DNA of 64,000 nucleotides from Bromus sterilis (Eukaryota > Streptophyta > Magnoliopsida > Poales > Poaceae): positions 394,387,016-394,451,015 of the forward strand of contig OX465597.1 of assembly GCA_950022295.1 (NCBI GenBank). The letters are read 5' to 3'. Position numbers and translations under genes: made by a program. Below, piece by piece: positions 46,774 to 57,367 of the stretch (position 1 is the first letter of the stretch; every line of letters starts with the position of its first letter). The notes under the pieces are model-generated. The model was not told the origin of the DNA. It ran no database searches and saw only the letters and a list, made by a program, of their open reading frames with translations.

Positions 46774-47757
46774 CTACACCCACTACATAGGATAAGAAAA
46801 AATGCTACTAGAGTGATTGGATGATATCAGGGTAGCTAGTATAGCTAGGATAAGAAAAAAGTTCATGATGGTTCTATTATGATGTGTGTAGGCTTTAATC
46901 CTGCCAGTGATCAAATCTGCAAGTGCCTAACACTATATGCTACTGTGGAGATTGTTGAGCTATGTAGTTGGACAATTACATGCAAAGCACCTTCTAGGTC
47001 AAGAAAATTAACAAAGGTCATGGACGAATTCACGAAAAAATTCGGCATGACCTTTGCTAATTTTCTTGAGCTAGGACCCCATTCTCAACCGAAACGGAAA
47101 TTAATCGACATTTCGGGAGAATGGGGTCATTATTTGTACCTGCACAAAAATGGCCTACATATAGGCACAACAAGCATACATAAAACTTTTCTTCAGAAAT
47201 ATCCAACCTGGTTGCATCACAAGTTAGGGTCCAGGTAAGTACATGCATAGTACAAGTTAGGCACATTTGCATATATGCTAAGCCACTTTGTGTTTCAGAA
47301 ACCGCAATGCATATCAAGCCACATTACAAATTAGACTTGAGATCATGTAACCACCATTAGAAAATCAGACTTGAGATCATGCCAAGCATTCATTCATAAA
47401 AGATAATACTTTTATCAGGTCTAATGTAATGTAAGCCACTTCATATATTTAGTTTGCTTCATATGATTGACGGGTGTCGCGCGGCAAAGACACGCTCACT
47501 ATCTCTAGCTTAGGTCAGAAATGGCAAGCATAAGAGAACAACGACGCGTATGACGGTGACCAGCAAGTGTTTCTCATATGACAGTGACCAGCAAGTGTTT
47601 CTCATATGACTGTTCGTTTAACTGCTTTTGCTTATGATGTAAGATATCTCCTCTTATGCTAATTGATGTGTTCATCGCCGGTGTTTAACACAATTTGGTC
47701 CATTCTATTCATTGGCAAACACACAAAGAGAGAGTGAATGAGAGAGAGGGGATGCAA
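46774..47757. other. CACTA F intergenic DNA upstream of the second gene
   Basis: No gene is recognised. It contains two adjacent hairpins (46994-47074 and 47075-47128), a motif (TTCGGCATGACCTTTGC) resembling TTGGCATGACCTTGCC at 50781 upstream of the TNP2-like gene, and GTACCTGC motifs whose complements look like splice donors. A 119-codon forward frame through the hairpins is not credible as a gene. A short direct duplication of GACAGTGACCAGCAAGTGTTTCTCATATGA-like sequence lies near 47553-47605. Confidence 0.5.
46994..47128. repeat. Two adjacent hairpins upstream of the second CACTA gene
   Basis: First hairpin: arms 46994-47022 and 47046-47074, 27 of 29 positions complementary, loop 23 nt. 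Second hairpin: perfect 12-bp arms GACCCCATTCTC (47075-47086) and GAGAATGGGGTC (47117-47128), with inner CCGAAA/TTTCGG pairing. The first has pre-miRNA-like geometry. Confidence 0.75.
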
Positions 47758-47886
47758 ACCTTCGCTGGTGCCAAGGAAGCGGCTGCAGTTGGTGTCCTGG
47801 GCGATGAGGCTGAGCAGGATGCCGACGAGCACGGCGCGGTCGGTGTTGACGTCGTCGACGGCGAGCTCGATGGCGAGCCGCGCGGA
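47758..47886 (-). pseudogene. Captured exon fragment resembling a plant glutamate-receptor-like (GLR) gene
   Basis: The reverse-strand frame reads LAIELAVDDVNTDRAVLVG followed by LLSLIAQDTNCSRFLGTSEG. Plant GLR proteins have, early in the ligand-binding domain, a helix with A-V-x-D-V-N, then L-x-G-T-x-L-x-L, then Q-D-T-N-C-S-x-F-x-G. The match in order and spacing is good. The coding ends at a donor-like G|GTTTGC at about 47757. The signal peptide and remaining domains are absent. It lies between the two transposase genes, where the TNP2-like gene loses its C-terminus. Capture of host exons is known for plant CACTA elements. Recognition is by eye. Confidence 0.6.
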
Positions 47887-47952
47887 GGGGATGCAAGTCA
47901 AAGGGGGATCGCTAGAGGGGGGCACCAGACCGCGGGGCGCGCGGTTGTTGGA

Positions 47953-48042
47953 GGGGGTCGCCGAAGGGGGCCACCGGGGCGCGGGGGTCGCCGGAGAGGG
48001 GCACCGGGGCGCGGGGGTCGCTGGAGGGGGTCACCGAGGTGC
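47953..48042. repeat. Three 30-bp GC-rich tandem repeats
   Basis: The units begin GGGGGTCGC at 47953, 47983 and 48013 and are 30 bp each, with a few differences. They sit directly upstream (in gene sense) of the GLR-like fragment and are much richer in G+C than the rest of F, so they may be part of the captured segment. Confidence 0.85.
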
Positions 48043-48105
48043 GGGGGCGCAGATGGGATCGAGAGAGAGTGAGATCTGGATCAGTGAGATGGGATCGAGA
48101 TAACC

Positions 48106-50753
48106 CTAACTACTTGGCATACCAACGGGGTTATCGATGCCTAGATAATTCATGCAAAAGGAGATGCACTCTTCGGTCAGAAAGCCTTGGGCTATGCTTC
48201 CATCTGGACGTGCCCTGTTGCGAACGTATCCTTTGATCACACCATTCATCCTTTCAAACGACATCATGCTGTGTAGGAACGTCGGCCCGAGTTGGATGAT
48301 ATCATCCACGATATGGACGAGGAGATGCACCATGACATCAAAGAATGCAGGCGGGAAGTATATCTCGAGCTCGCATAATATCACCACGATCTCTTCTTGT
48401 AGCCTTCTGAGTTGCCTCACGCCAACCGACTTCCGAGAGATGACATCAAAAAAGTTGCATAGACCAAATAGCGTTTCACGGGCGTGGTCATCCATGATCC
48501 CGCGCATTGCAACGGGAAGTAGCTGCGTCATCAGCACGTGACGGTCGTGAGACTTCATCCCGCTGAACCTCTGCTTCGCTGAGTCTAGGTATCTGCTGAT
48601 CTTCCCAGCGAAACCGTAAGGAAGTTTTATTCCTAGGAGGCAGTTGATCAACTGCTAGATCTCCTTCTGACTTAGAGTGAAGCACTCGGGGGGGGGGGGG
48701 GCAGTAATAATGTTCTCTCTGCTTCTTGGCCTTTTTGCCTTTGCGACGACTTTCTGTGTCCTCCGGTGGCTCAACATCATCGTCGTCGTCGTCATAATCA
48801 TCATCATCATTAGGGAGGTTTGTGTGAAGCTCCTCCCTGATGCCCATTGATAGCAAGTCTGCCCTTTCTTTTGGCCCATCTTTGGTCTTTTCTGGCATGT
48901 TCAGCAGGGTAGCAAGCAGACTCTCGCACACATTCTTCGTGATATGCATGACATCAAGGCTGTTTGGCATACCAAGGATGTTCCAGTACGGCAAGTCCCA
49001 AAAAACAGACCTCGTTTTCCAGACCTTCAACAGAGGCTCTGGCGCCTTTCGCTTAGAATTGATCTTTCCTGGCGGTGGGCACTCTTTCCAATTTTTCAAC
49101 AGCATGTCTATTTCGGTGCCGCTCCTCCTACGTGGGGCCTTTCGGGGTTCGGTTGTTCCATCGAACAGATCCTTGCGTTTTCTCCATGGGTCATTGTGAG
49201 GAAGCCATCTTCGATGTCCCATGAACACGGTTTTTGAAGACCCGGGATCCTTACGTAGCTGGTGATACATTGTGTCGTCCATGCACCTAGCGCATCCACA
49301 GTGTCCGTGGACCACCTTCCCCGCGACCTACCCTAAACCGAGATAGTCGTGCACCGTCGTGAGCAGTGCGGCTTTCATAGGGAAATATGTTTCTTCTAGA
49401 GCGTCCCACGTATTGACTGGTGTTCTCCATAGCGTATCTAGCTCCTCTTTTAGGAGCCCCAGATACAGATTGAGGTTGTTTCCTGGTTGTTTCGGCCCTT
49501 CAATTAGCACACTCATGTGCATGTACTTTCTCTTCATGCACTCCCAGGGGGGGATGTTGTACATGCACACAAACACTGGCAGGTGCTATGTGTGCTGCTC
49601 TGGTTGCCGAAAGGATTGACTCCATCGGTGCTCGCGACCAACACTACATTCCTTGGATCCTTCCCAAAGTCCTCCTCGAAGTTCAATGCCTCCCACTGGG
49701 TCCCATCAGAAGGGTGACTCAACATCCTATCTTTTTCTGGATCATTTTTTTCAGCTTCTTGTTTTTGCTGCTTCCTTTCCGCATGCCAGCGCATGAGCTT
49801 AGCTTGCTTAGGGTCCGCGAAATAACACTGCAGACGAGGAATGATCGGAAAGTACCACACCGTTTTTTGAGGAGCTTTCTTCTTCTTCTTGTATCGACTG
49901 GCGCCGCACTTCGGACATACGGTAGACTCCGCGTACTCATGTCGATAAATGATGCAATCGTTAACGCAGACATGGTATCTAACATGCGGTAAATCCAGAG
50001 GACATACGATTTTGTTCGCCTCATTGAAACTGGTCGGGCACGTGTTCCCCTTGGGAAGAAGGTCTTGCCAGAATGACATGTTTTCGTCGAAGCATGTGTC
50101 GGTTATTTTATGTTTTACTTTCATCTCCAGAGCCATGAGCGCTACTTTCAGGCGGGTATCCTCAGGATTGCATCCTTCATACAATGGAGTAACTGCGTCC
50201 ATCTCAAGTTGATTCAGCTTGTCTTTCTCTCGGGCGGCAGCTCTTGCGTTATTACTCGCCTGGTTCAAAGAAACTCTTGAAGATGAGGGTCCTGCACCGA
50301 GTCCATCGATGATGGTCCATCATCGCCGTCTTCTCTGGCATCTTCATCTTCATGATGATCATGCCCTTCGTCTTGATCTTCCTCATGATCAGGTCCGGCA
50401 TCTTCTACATGATGATTGTGTCCTGCATCGTGATCATGTCCGGGAGATTCTTCGTCTTCTCGCCCGACCTCGGCGCTATTTCTGCTTACTGTTGCCCGGC
50501 CACCCTGGACGAATTCATAATCTTCTTCATCACCTTGCCACCGATAGCCATCCATGAAACCACGCGTGAGCAGGTGCCCCTTTATTGTTTGTGAAACTGG
50601 GTCCAAAAGGCACTTTAGCTTGCATCTTCGACACGGACATCTTATCTCCGTCTCGTTCTTTTGAATCATCTCGTCCTTCGCGGAGCTCAAAAACCTATCC
50701 ACGATGCCTCCGGTCATCTTTCGAACCATGGTCGCCTGCGGGGCACAGAGCAA
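48106..50753 (-). pseudogene. TNP2-like transposase gene of CACTA F
   Basis: This is the main CACTA transposase type. The N-terminal transposase-associated domain has CPCRRCKLKC, then an Asp/Glu/His-rich stretch (near 50400). The Transposase_21-type core has AVTPLYEGCNPEDTRLKVAL, CPKCGASRYK, FADPKQAKLMRWHAE, STDGVNPFG, CARCMDDTMY, FMGHRRWLP and NSLDVMHITKNVCESLLATL. The C-terminal DUF4218-like region has FSGMKSHDRHVLM, VILCELEIYFPPAFFDVMVHL and MMSFERMNGVIKGYVRN. Breaks: frameshift near 50275, one-base loss near 49589, stop 49326-49328, frameshift at a 14-G run (48688-48701) and stop 48655-48657. The usual C-terminus after GIDNPVG is missing. Start could be 50753 or the in-frame Met at 50729. 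Confidence 0.85.
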
Positions 50754-51230
50754 AACGATATTTTAGAACTAAAAAAAATTTTGGCATGACCTTGCCTAAT
50801 TATTAGGACAAAAAAGAATGCAAAGTGTGCGAAATTTTCGCCGAAATGGAAATGAATCAACATTCCGGCAAAATATTGGCAACTATCGCATGCATATGTG
50901 AGGTACCTGCAAACAATCATCACACACACATACATATATACCCCATGATCATCACATCACACCACACACATATACCCCATGATCATCACCTCACACCGCA
51001 CATATACACCGACAAAAAGTGTGTTCGTGAGAGACAAACTAGATCTACACAACAATAAAGAGATATACCTTACTTACCAATGAAAAAAGGAGATACAACT
51101 ACTTATTTTGGGTAGATCTATGGTGTAAATAAGGTGAGGAGAAGAAAGGAACCGAGAGAAGCTAGTTGGAGGTGGAGGTGGAGAAAGTGAGTGTGGTTGG
51201 GTGGCTGCAAAATATCTAGCTGCTCCCAGA
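50754..51230 (-). promoter_or_regulatory. Region upstream of the TNP2-like gene in CACTA F
   Basis: This non-coding DNA lies between the transposase start and the right subterminal repeats. It contains a TTGGCATGACCTTGCC motif shared with 47041-47060, the reverse-strand donor-like GCAGGTACC near 50902, and CA-rich microsatellite-like DNA (50925-51010). A promoter and leader are expected here, but I see no clear TATA box. Confidence 0.4.
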
Positions 51231-51715
51231 CTTAGTAATGGTGCACCTTCACCAATATGCGCCATTACTAAGTATGGGAGATAATGGCGCACCCACTAGT
51301 GGTGCGCCATTACTATCTCTGGGAGAGGGGACCAGGGGCCAGAGAGGGGGGACCAGAACAGTAATGGCGCACCGTGCATAAATGCGCCATTGTTGTTCCA
51401 CACTTAGTAATGGCGCACGTCTAGGATATGCGCTATTGATGTGTCATCAGGACTGGGCCCACCCCTCCCCTGACTTAGAAATGGCACACATACCGGAAGT
51501 GTGCCATTAGCATACCTGGTGGCCTATGGCGCACTTCCGCGAAGTGCACCATTGCTAAGTCAGGGGAGGGGGGCTGGTCCAGAAGAGAATTGGCGGTGGC
51601 GCACTCCCGTTATAGTGCGCCATTAGTAGTAAGGGTACTAATGGCACATCTGTGCTTGGTGCGCCATTGCTATTTAGTAATGGCGCACTGAACATGTGGT
51701 GCGCCATTAGTGTCC
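51231..51715. repeat. Right subterminal repeats of CACTA F
   Basis: More than fifteen copies of AATGGCGCAC / GTGCGCCATT and near variants occur, paired head to head, some separated by GGGAGAGGGGACCAG-like spacers. The array is longer than the left one (about 485 versus 277 bp), the asymmetry usual for CACTA elements. Confidence 0.85.
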
Positions 51716-52308
51716 ATATTATCTATAGCTATTTTTCCAGTAGTGAGTGCGGCTCCAACCTTTACCTTTACCTTGTCTTACCGTAGGGAGTTAGTTATCC
51801 TGCAATGATATAATCTCACCCCTGTTTTCCTTTTGTGCTTTTACTGTTTTGCCTGATTGGCCGCTGAAGTGGACTACTACATCGACCCGAGCACTGGACG
51901 ATACTTCGTGGAGCTGCCCCCGGAGGACGACGATGAGGACGACCTCGTTCAGTAGATCCTATAGTTGGGCTTCGACGATCCGTGGGTGGACTATTTATGT
52001 GCAACCCTTTCTAGGGCAATTTGGATTTTGACCGTACTCGGTCGTGATTGTCTTCCGCTTGTTGCATGATACACTTTTGGGTCCGTGGACCTCTAAGATG
52101 TTGTAATAAATACCAGTGGCGATGTATGCCCTGGACTCTATATATTTCTGTCTTAATTTTAAGTTCTTCTTCATATACCTGTTGTCGAGAATCCGGCAGC
52201 GGCACGAGTGCGAGTGTCGTGAGTCGGTGGCCTTTTATGCGCTACTAACTTGAGCGGGGCGCGAAAGCGACTAACTAGAGTTAGCACCGCATCGGGGGCC
52301 TTACAACT

Positions 52309-52320
52309 TGGTATTAGAGC
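52309..52320 (+). other. Primer-binding site of element E (tRNA-Met type)
   Basis: TGGTATTAGAGC differs at one base from the complement of the initiator tRNA-Met 3' end. It starts four bases after the LTR end at 52305. Confidence 0.85.
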
Positions 52321-52980
52321 AGGACTGACTGTAGTACCCCTTACTGGCCTAAGTTGAGTCTAGAAACTATTTTTTAGTTACTAAGGAAAAATCGGAGAGT
52401 AGGAACTCTTTCTTTTTCTTCTTACCCCACCCTCCCACCCCTTTTTCCGTGAGGAAGTGAAACGCTATTTTCTCTCTGCAACTTATCCCCTTTCAAAACA
52501 AATCTAGGTTCTCGTTTACAGGAGGCTCTGATTCCTCTATAATTCTTTCCTAGCGACGAGAAGGGTTGGCGTACGTTGAGAACACTGAGTCGTCACTTGG
52601 GGTTGACAGCTCCACCTCGCTTACGGCGTACCTCAGGTGAAACTCCTATACATGGATGGTTGGCATCCTCCGGATGTGGTTCCTCCCCCTATAGGAGACC
52701 GCTTCGGCGGGCCGCTCAGGGCAGATGTCTCAACGTTCAGGTCTTCAACCACTCGTATATATTGTTGTGTGCTCGCTAGCAGATTATTATCTTGGAGTCG
52801 GATGATCTTGGTTTGGGGTTTCTAGTAGCACCTAGCTTTCGACTTTCCGGGTTAACCTTGGTGGAATTTCAGCTTTCGGCTTTCTCATACCTCGTGAGGA
52901 AGTTTTGTTGTCAATATTGCTTTATCTTCTGGTTACGTCAATGTTTCCACCATGTTCTCATAAGTGTTCCTGTATACAGG
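52321..52980 (+). other. Leader of element E
   Basis: This untranslated leader, pyrimidine-rich at first, ends TTCCTGTATACAG just before the gag ATG at 52981 (acceptor-like). No accessory ORF is present, in contrast to G. Confidence 0.6.
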
Positions 52981-53970
52981 ATGCCAAGAGAGAACATGCC
53001 GCCGCCAGAGAACCCTCTCCTTGGGGAGGCTGTGACCGCAGTGGCTCAGGGCACAGCGGCGATCTTACAGATGCTGCAGAACTAGACTGCCCAGAGGAAT
53101 GATCGACCACAGTACACCACGCTGCAGCAGTTCCTTGCTATCAACCCCCCCCCCCCAGGTTCTCCGAGGCATGAGACCCGCTGGAGGCGGATGACTGGAT
53201 CGCAGAGATCAAGAAGCACTTCAATGCAAACACAGTCAGACAAGTCGACTACGTCACCTTCGCCTCCTTCCAGCTTCAGGGTGTAGCAGCCAGCTGGTAC
53301 GATACCTACAAGGCCAACAAGGGCGATGCTGTCATCACGTGGGCAGATTTTGTCGCAGACTTCAGAGCAACACATATTCCGAGTGGCTTGATGGATAGGA
53401 AGAGAGAGGAGTTCTTGGCTCTGAGACAGGGTGACAGGTCAGTTCAGGAGTACAGCCTGGCCTTCGTCAGGCTCGCCAGGTACGCTCCAGAGGAGGTCAG
53501 CACAGAGGCCAAGAAGATTGCCACGTTCCGTGGCGGTCTCATCACAGATATCAAGTACGCGCTCACTCAGTGCAGCCCCATGCTGTTCTCACAGCTCGTG
53601 GATCAGGCTATCCGCCAGGAGTCAGCCAGAGCAGAGTGGGATGCAGACAGGAAGCGCCAGAGAGAGCACAGTTCCGCAGTGATGGCCCACAAGAAGGAAA
53701 AGACGTGGGTCACAGAGGCGCCACCGCAGAGACAACAGTTCCAGTAGAGGGGGGCAGTTGTCCGCACTTTTTCCCGCCCTCCCGTCCCAGTTCAGCAGGG
53801 GCCTCGCTCTACACCACCACATGCAAGGCCACCCACGCCGCAGAAGCAGCCCAGGCCGGGCGTGATCTGCTACAAGTGCAGAGAGCCGGGGCACACGTCT
53901 CCCAACTGCACCGACCCACGTTTTTCTCGGCTTCCACCACCTCCACCTCGCTCTACTCCGAGCACTGCGA
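52981..53970 (+). pseudogene. gag: Decayed gag of element E
   Basis: It starts MPRENMPPPENPLLG. A TAG at 53083-53085 and a frame change at a run of 12 C (53145-53156) precede the gag domain (LEADDWIAEIKKHF, AASWYDTY, ATHIPSGLMDRKREEF). Another TAG lies at 53745-53747. The zinc knuckle CYKCREPGHTSPNC (53871-53912) is intact. Length and order match gag of G, but sequence similarity is modest, so E belongs to a different family. Confidence 0.85.
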
Positions 53971-56900
53971 TGGTGAAGGCACAACCACGTGCAGTCCAAG
54001 TGAACAACGTGATGCTCTCAGATGATCAGCAGTCTTCAGAGATCGTGATTGGTAGGTTACTTGTGTGTTTGGTTCCAACGACTGTTTTGTTCGATTCCGG
54101 AGCTTCCCATTCCTTCATTTCCGATGCATTTGCTAAGTCCCTTTACCTTCGAAGAGAGAAGTTGCCTACACCTCTAGCAATTGCTTCTCCAGGATCGAGG
54201 ATGCAGTCCTCAGGCAGTATCCTAGACATGGAGATTTGTATCCAGGGTGTTATCTTTTGTTCGTCCCTGGTTGTCTTGCCTCGTTCTGACATTGATGTCA
54301 TTCTGGGTATGGATTGGCTTGTCAAGTACAAGGCCAAGATTGATTGTCTGACCAGATCAGTGAAGTTGACACATGATTCAGGTTCAGAAGTCTTGTACAC
54401 TTGTGGCTCTATGACAGGACCAACACAGTTGTACGCGTTAAACGCAGGAGTTGCGCCTTTGCTCGAAGAGGTCAGAGTTGTCTGTGAGTTCCCAGACGTC
54501 TTTCCGGAGGAGTTGCCAGGAATTCCCCCAGTTCGAGATATTGAGTTTGTTATTGAGCTAGAGCCTGGTACCTAGCCGATTTCTCGGCATCCGTACAAGA
54601 TGTGTTCGAAGGAGTTGATTGCGCTCAAGAAGCAGTTGACAGAGTTGGAGGCAGGCGGTTTTATCCGCGCGAGCACCTCACCTTGGGGTGCACCAGCTTT
54701 GTTTGTCCAGAAGAAGGATGGGACTAGCCGCTTGGTCCAGGACAATCGCGGTATCAACAAGCAGACCATCAAGAACAAGTACCCTTTACCCCGCATCAAT
54801 GATCTATTGGAACAGTTGAATGGGGCTAAGGTGTTTTCCAAGCTTGACTTGAGGATGGGGTATCATCAAATCCGTGTTCCTAAAGAGGATATTCCCAAGA
54901 CCGCGTTCAGCACATGTTATGGGCTATATGAGTTCACAGTCATGACTTTTGGGTTCTCAAATTCCCCTTCGACATTCATGAGAGCTATGAACTATATGTT
55001 CCAAGAATGTCTTGATGTGTTTGTGATCCTCTACCTCGACGAAATTCTTGTCTATTCCAAGTCAGAGGCTGAACATGAGGAACATTTACGCCTGGTGCTG
55101 CAGAATTTGAGAGAGCACCGTACTACGCCAAGTTCTCCAAATGTGAGTTTTGGCTGGACAAGGACAATTGGCTTAAGGGATTGCGGTTGATCCTGGGTGA
55201 GTCCGCACTATTCAAGAGTGGGCTCCGCCAAAGAACGTGAAGCAGCTAAGAAGTTTTCTCGGCCTCTCCAGTTATTGCAGGAGGTTTGTGCAGAATTTCT
55301 CCAAAATAGCAAAGCCAATGACTGAATTGTTGTGCAAGGACAAACGGTACACTTGGTCACCAGCTTGCCAGTCAGCCTTCGAGGAGTTGAAAGAGAAGCT
55401 GACCACAGCTCCAATTCTCACGCCGCCAGATGAGTCACAGTCTTTTCAAGTGTTTTGTGATGCCTCTTTGCAAGGTCTGGGCGGAGTTTTGATGCAAGGG
55501 AGGAATATTGTGGCGTATACCTCACGGCAGTTGAAGACGAGTGAGAGGAATTATCCCACGCACGACTTGGAGCTTGCAGCAGTTGTGCACGCCTTGATCA
55601 CTTGGCGACACCTCCTCTTAGGGAGGAAGGTGGATGTGTTCACCGATCACAAGAGTCTGAAGTACTTGTTCACTCAGCCAAATCTTAACTTGAGGCAAAT
55701 AAGATGGCTTGAAACCAGTACTGAGTACACAGTTGATATTCAGTACACGCCTGGGAAGGCGAATGTCATAGCTGATGCGCTGAGCCGCAAGGGCGATTGC
55801 AATAATATCCAGGTGCAGAAGATCCACCCTGATTTGTGTGAGTCCTTTCGAAGGCTCAATCTCGAGATAGTTCCAGCAGGCTACCTTGCCAACCTTGTGG
55901 TAGAGCCCACTATCCATGAGAAGATTCGTGAAGCTCATTCTGGAAGCTCAATGATACAAAAGATCAAGCAAGGTATTGCCGCCTCAGTTCCAAAGTACGG
56001 TTGCTTTTCAGTGCATAATGACGGCACCGTGTTGTTCGAAGAGCGAGTTGTTGTTCTCAGGGAGGGAGATCTCAGAGAGGTCATCATGAAGGAAGCCCAT
56101 GATTCCAAGATGTCTATTCACCCTGGCAGTACCAAGATGTATCAAGATCTCAAGCAAAGCTTTTGGTGGACTCGTATGAAGCGGGATGTTGCCCGTTACG
56201 TGTCTCAGTGTGATGTGTGCAGGAGAGTGAAGGCACAGCACCAGAAGACATCTTGAGATTCCAGAGTGGAAATGGGATCATATAGAGATGGATTTCATTA
56301 CTGGCTTCCCCTTGTCGCAAAAGAAGAACAATGCCATCTTTGTTGTCATTGACAATCTTTCCAAAGTTGCCCACTTCTTTCCAGTGAAGGACTCCATTTC
56401 AGCAGCTCAGTTGGCGGATTTGTACACCGCAAGAGTTGTATCTTTGCATGGCATTCCCAAGAAGATCAGTTCTGATAGAGGCAGCCTTTTCACCTCTAAG
56501 TTCTGGCAGGCCTTTGAAAAGGCGATTGGAACGACAGTGTTGTTCAGTACCGCTTATCACCCTCAGACAAGTGGGCAAGTCGGGTGCGTGAACCAAATCC
56601 TCGAGGACATGCTTTGAGCATGTGTCATCTCCTTTGGCATGAAGTGGGAAGAATGCTTGCCGTATGCTGAGTTCTCTTACAACAACAGCTATCAGGAAAG
56701 TCTGCAGGCAGCGCCGTTTGAAGTCTTGTATGGACGCAAGTGCAGGACACCTTTAAACTGGTCCGAGACAGGTGAGAGGAAGCTGTTCGGTCCAGATGTG
56801 ATCCAAGAGGCAGAGGACAGAGTGAAGATTGTCCGAGAGCACCTAAAGGCAGAACAATCTAGGCAGAAGGCCTATTATGACAAAAGGCACCGTGGTGTAG

Positions 56901-57331
56901 CGTTTCAGGTTGGTGATTGGGCGTACCTGAGAGTGTCTCCATAGAGGGGAACACACCGCTTTGGCATCAAAGGAAAGCTCGCTCCAAGATTTGTCGGACC
57001 TTTCCGCATCCTTGAGACTAGAGGACCTCTTGCCTTTCAAATCAAGCTCCCAGAGAGTCTGTCCATGGTGCATGACGTTTTCCATGTGTCCCAGCTAAAG
57101 CAGTGCTTCAAACAGCCAGAGCAGGCTGTTGACTTGGGCGAGATACAGCTGAGTGCGGACCTTTCCTACTCAGGGCGTCCTGTCCGTGTTCTTGAGACGT
57201 CCGAGCGCAAGACTCGCAACAAGACCGACAAGTTCATGAAAGTTCAGTGGGCACATCATTCGGAGAAGGAAGAAACGTGGGAGCGTGAAGATCATCTCCG
57301 TTCTGAGTATCCTGAGTTTTTTCAGGCTTAG
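53971..57331 (+). pseudogene. pol: Decayed pol of element E
   Basis: The protease has the canonical FDSGASHSF (54090-54116). After a TAG at 54573-54575, RT has FVQKKDGTSRLVQD and YLDEILVYS, where the second catalytic Asp is Glu (55041-55043). The frame is lost near 55125, then RNase H (FCDASLQGLGG, FTDHKSLKY) and the integrase zinc region (CDVCRR) read to 56254. A small deletion near 56255 shifts the frame to the integrase core (DFITGFP, SDRGSLFTS). There the DD35E glutamate is Gly (GGG, 56582-56584), followed by stops at 56615-56617 and 56942-56944. The final piece (57065-57331) is chromodomain-like (MKVQWAHHSEKEETWE). Confidence 0.9.
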
Positions 57332-57352
57332 ATCTCGGGACGAGATCCTGTG

Positions 57353-57367
57353 TTGGTGGGGGAGTGC
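57353..57367 (+). other. Polypurine tract of element E
   Basis: TTGGTGGGGGAGTGC directly precedes the 3' LTR, in the same position and of similar composition to the tract of G. Confidence 0.7.

Larger units (their letters stand above)
27926..51745 (-). mobile_element. CACTA (En/Spm-type) DNA transposon F
   Basis: The left end is CACTATTAGAGAAAA at 27926. The right end is ...TTTTTCCAGTAGTG at 51745, whose complement is CACTACTGGAAAAA. Three-base duplications AGT lie at 27923-27925 and 51746-51748. The 3' LTR of E has the uninterrupted site (CTAGTGCGG at 60924-60932). Without the nested gypsy G, F is about 9.67 kb. Subterminal regions carry many copies of AATGGCGCAC in both orientations. Genes read on the reverse strand, in order: TNP2-like transposase, a second transposase/protease-like gene, and a viroplasmin-domain protein. 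Most are broken, so mobility would need proteins from another copy. Confidence 0.93.
25428..51955 (+). pseudogene. LTR mini-gene in the 5' LTR of E, split by a CACTA insertion
   Basis: The proposed exons are 25428-25458 (ATG after CTTTCAG, donor CAG|GTGAGG), 26755-26844 (after GTTAG, ending before a GC donor, CCAG|GCAAGG) and 51870-51955 (after CTGAAG, ending TAG). Lengths 31, 90 and 86 nt make 69 codons including the stop. The product starts MQNTGAPTTS, has an acidic middle (YVEISDTEPEDP), and ends with DPSTGRYFVEL followed by a run of Asp/Glu. The coding frame is intact, but intron 2 now holds a 23.8-kb CACTA element, so I list it as disrupted. The 3' LTR has the unsplit counterpart. Confidence 0.5.
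24320..52305 (+). mobile_element. 5' LTR of element E, split by the CACTA element
   Basis: The two parts are 24320-27925 and 51749-52305. The LTR ends ACCGCATCGGGGGCCTTACA, as does the 3' LTR at 61480. It contains a GC-rich exon-like section (24680-25550), a tRNA-like segment (25685-25755), the LTR mini-gene exons and a CGAAAAGCCGTGTCCGCGG motif near 27666. The CACTA element sits in what would be intron 2 of the mini-gene. Confidence 0.9.

Noticed and set aside
46879..47238. 119-codon forward gene between the CACTA genes
   Set aside because: It runs through two perfect hairpins, on the opposite strand to all F genes, with no domain.
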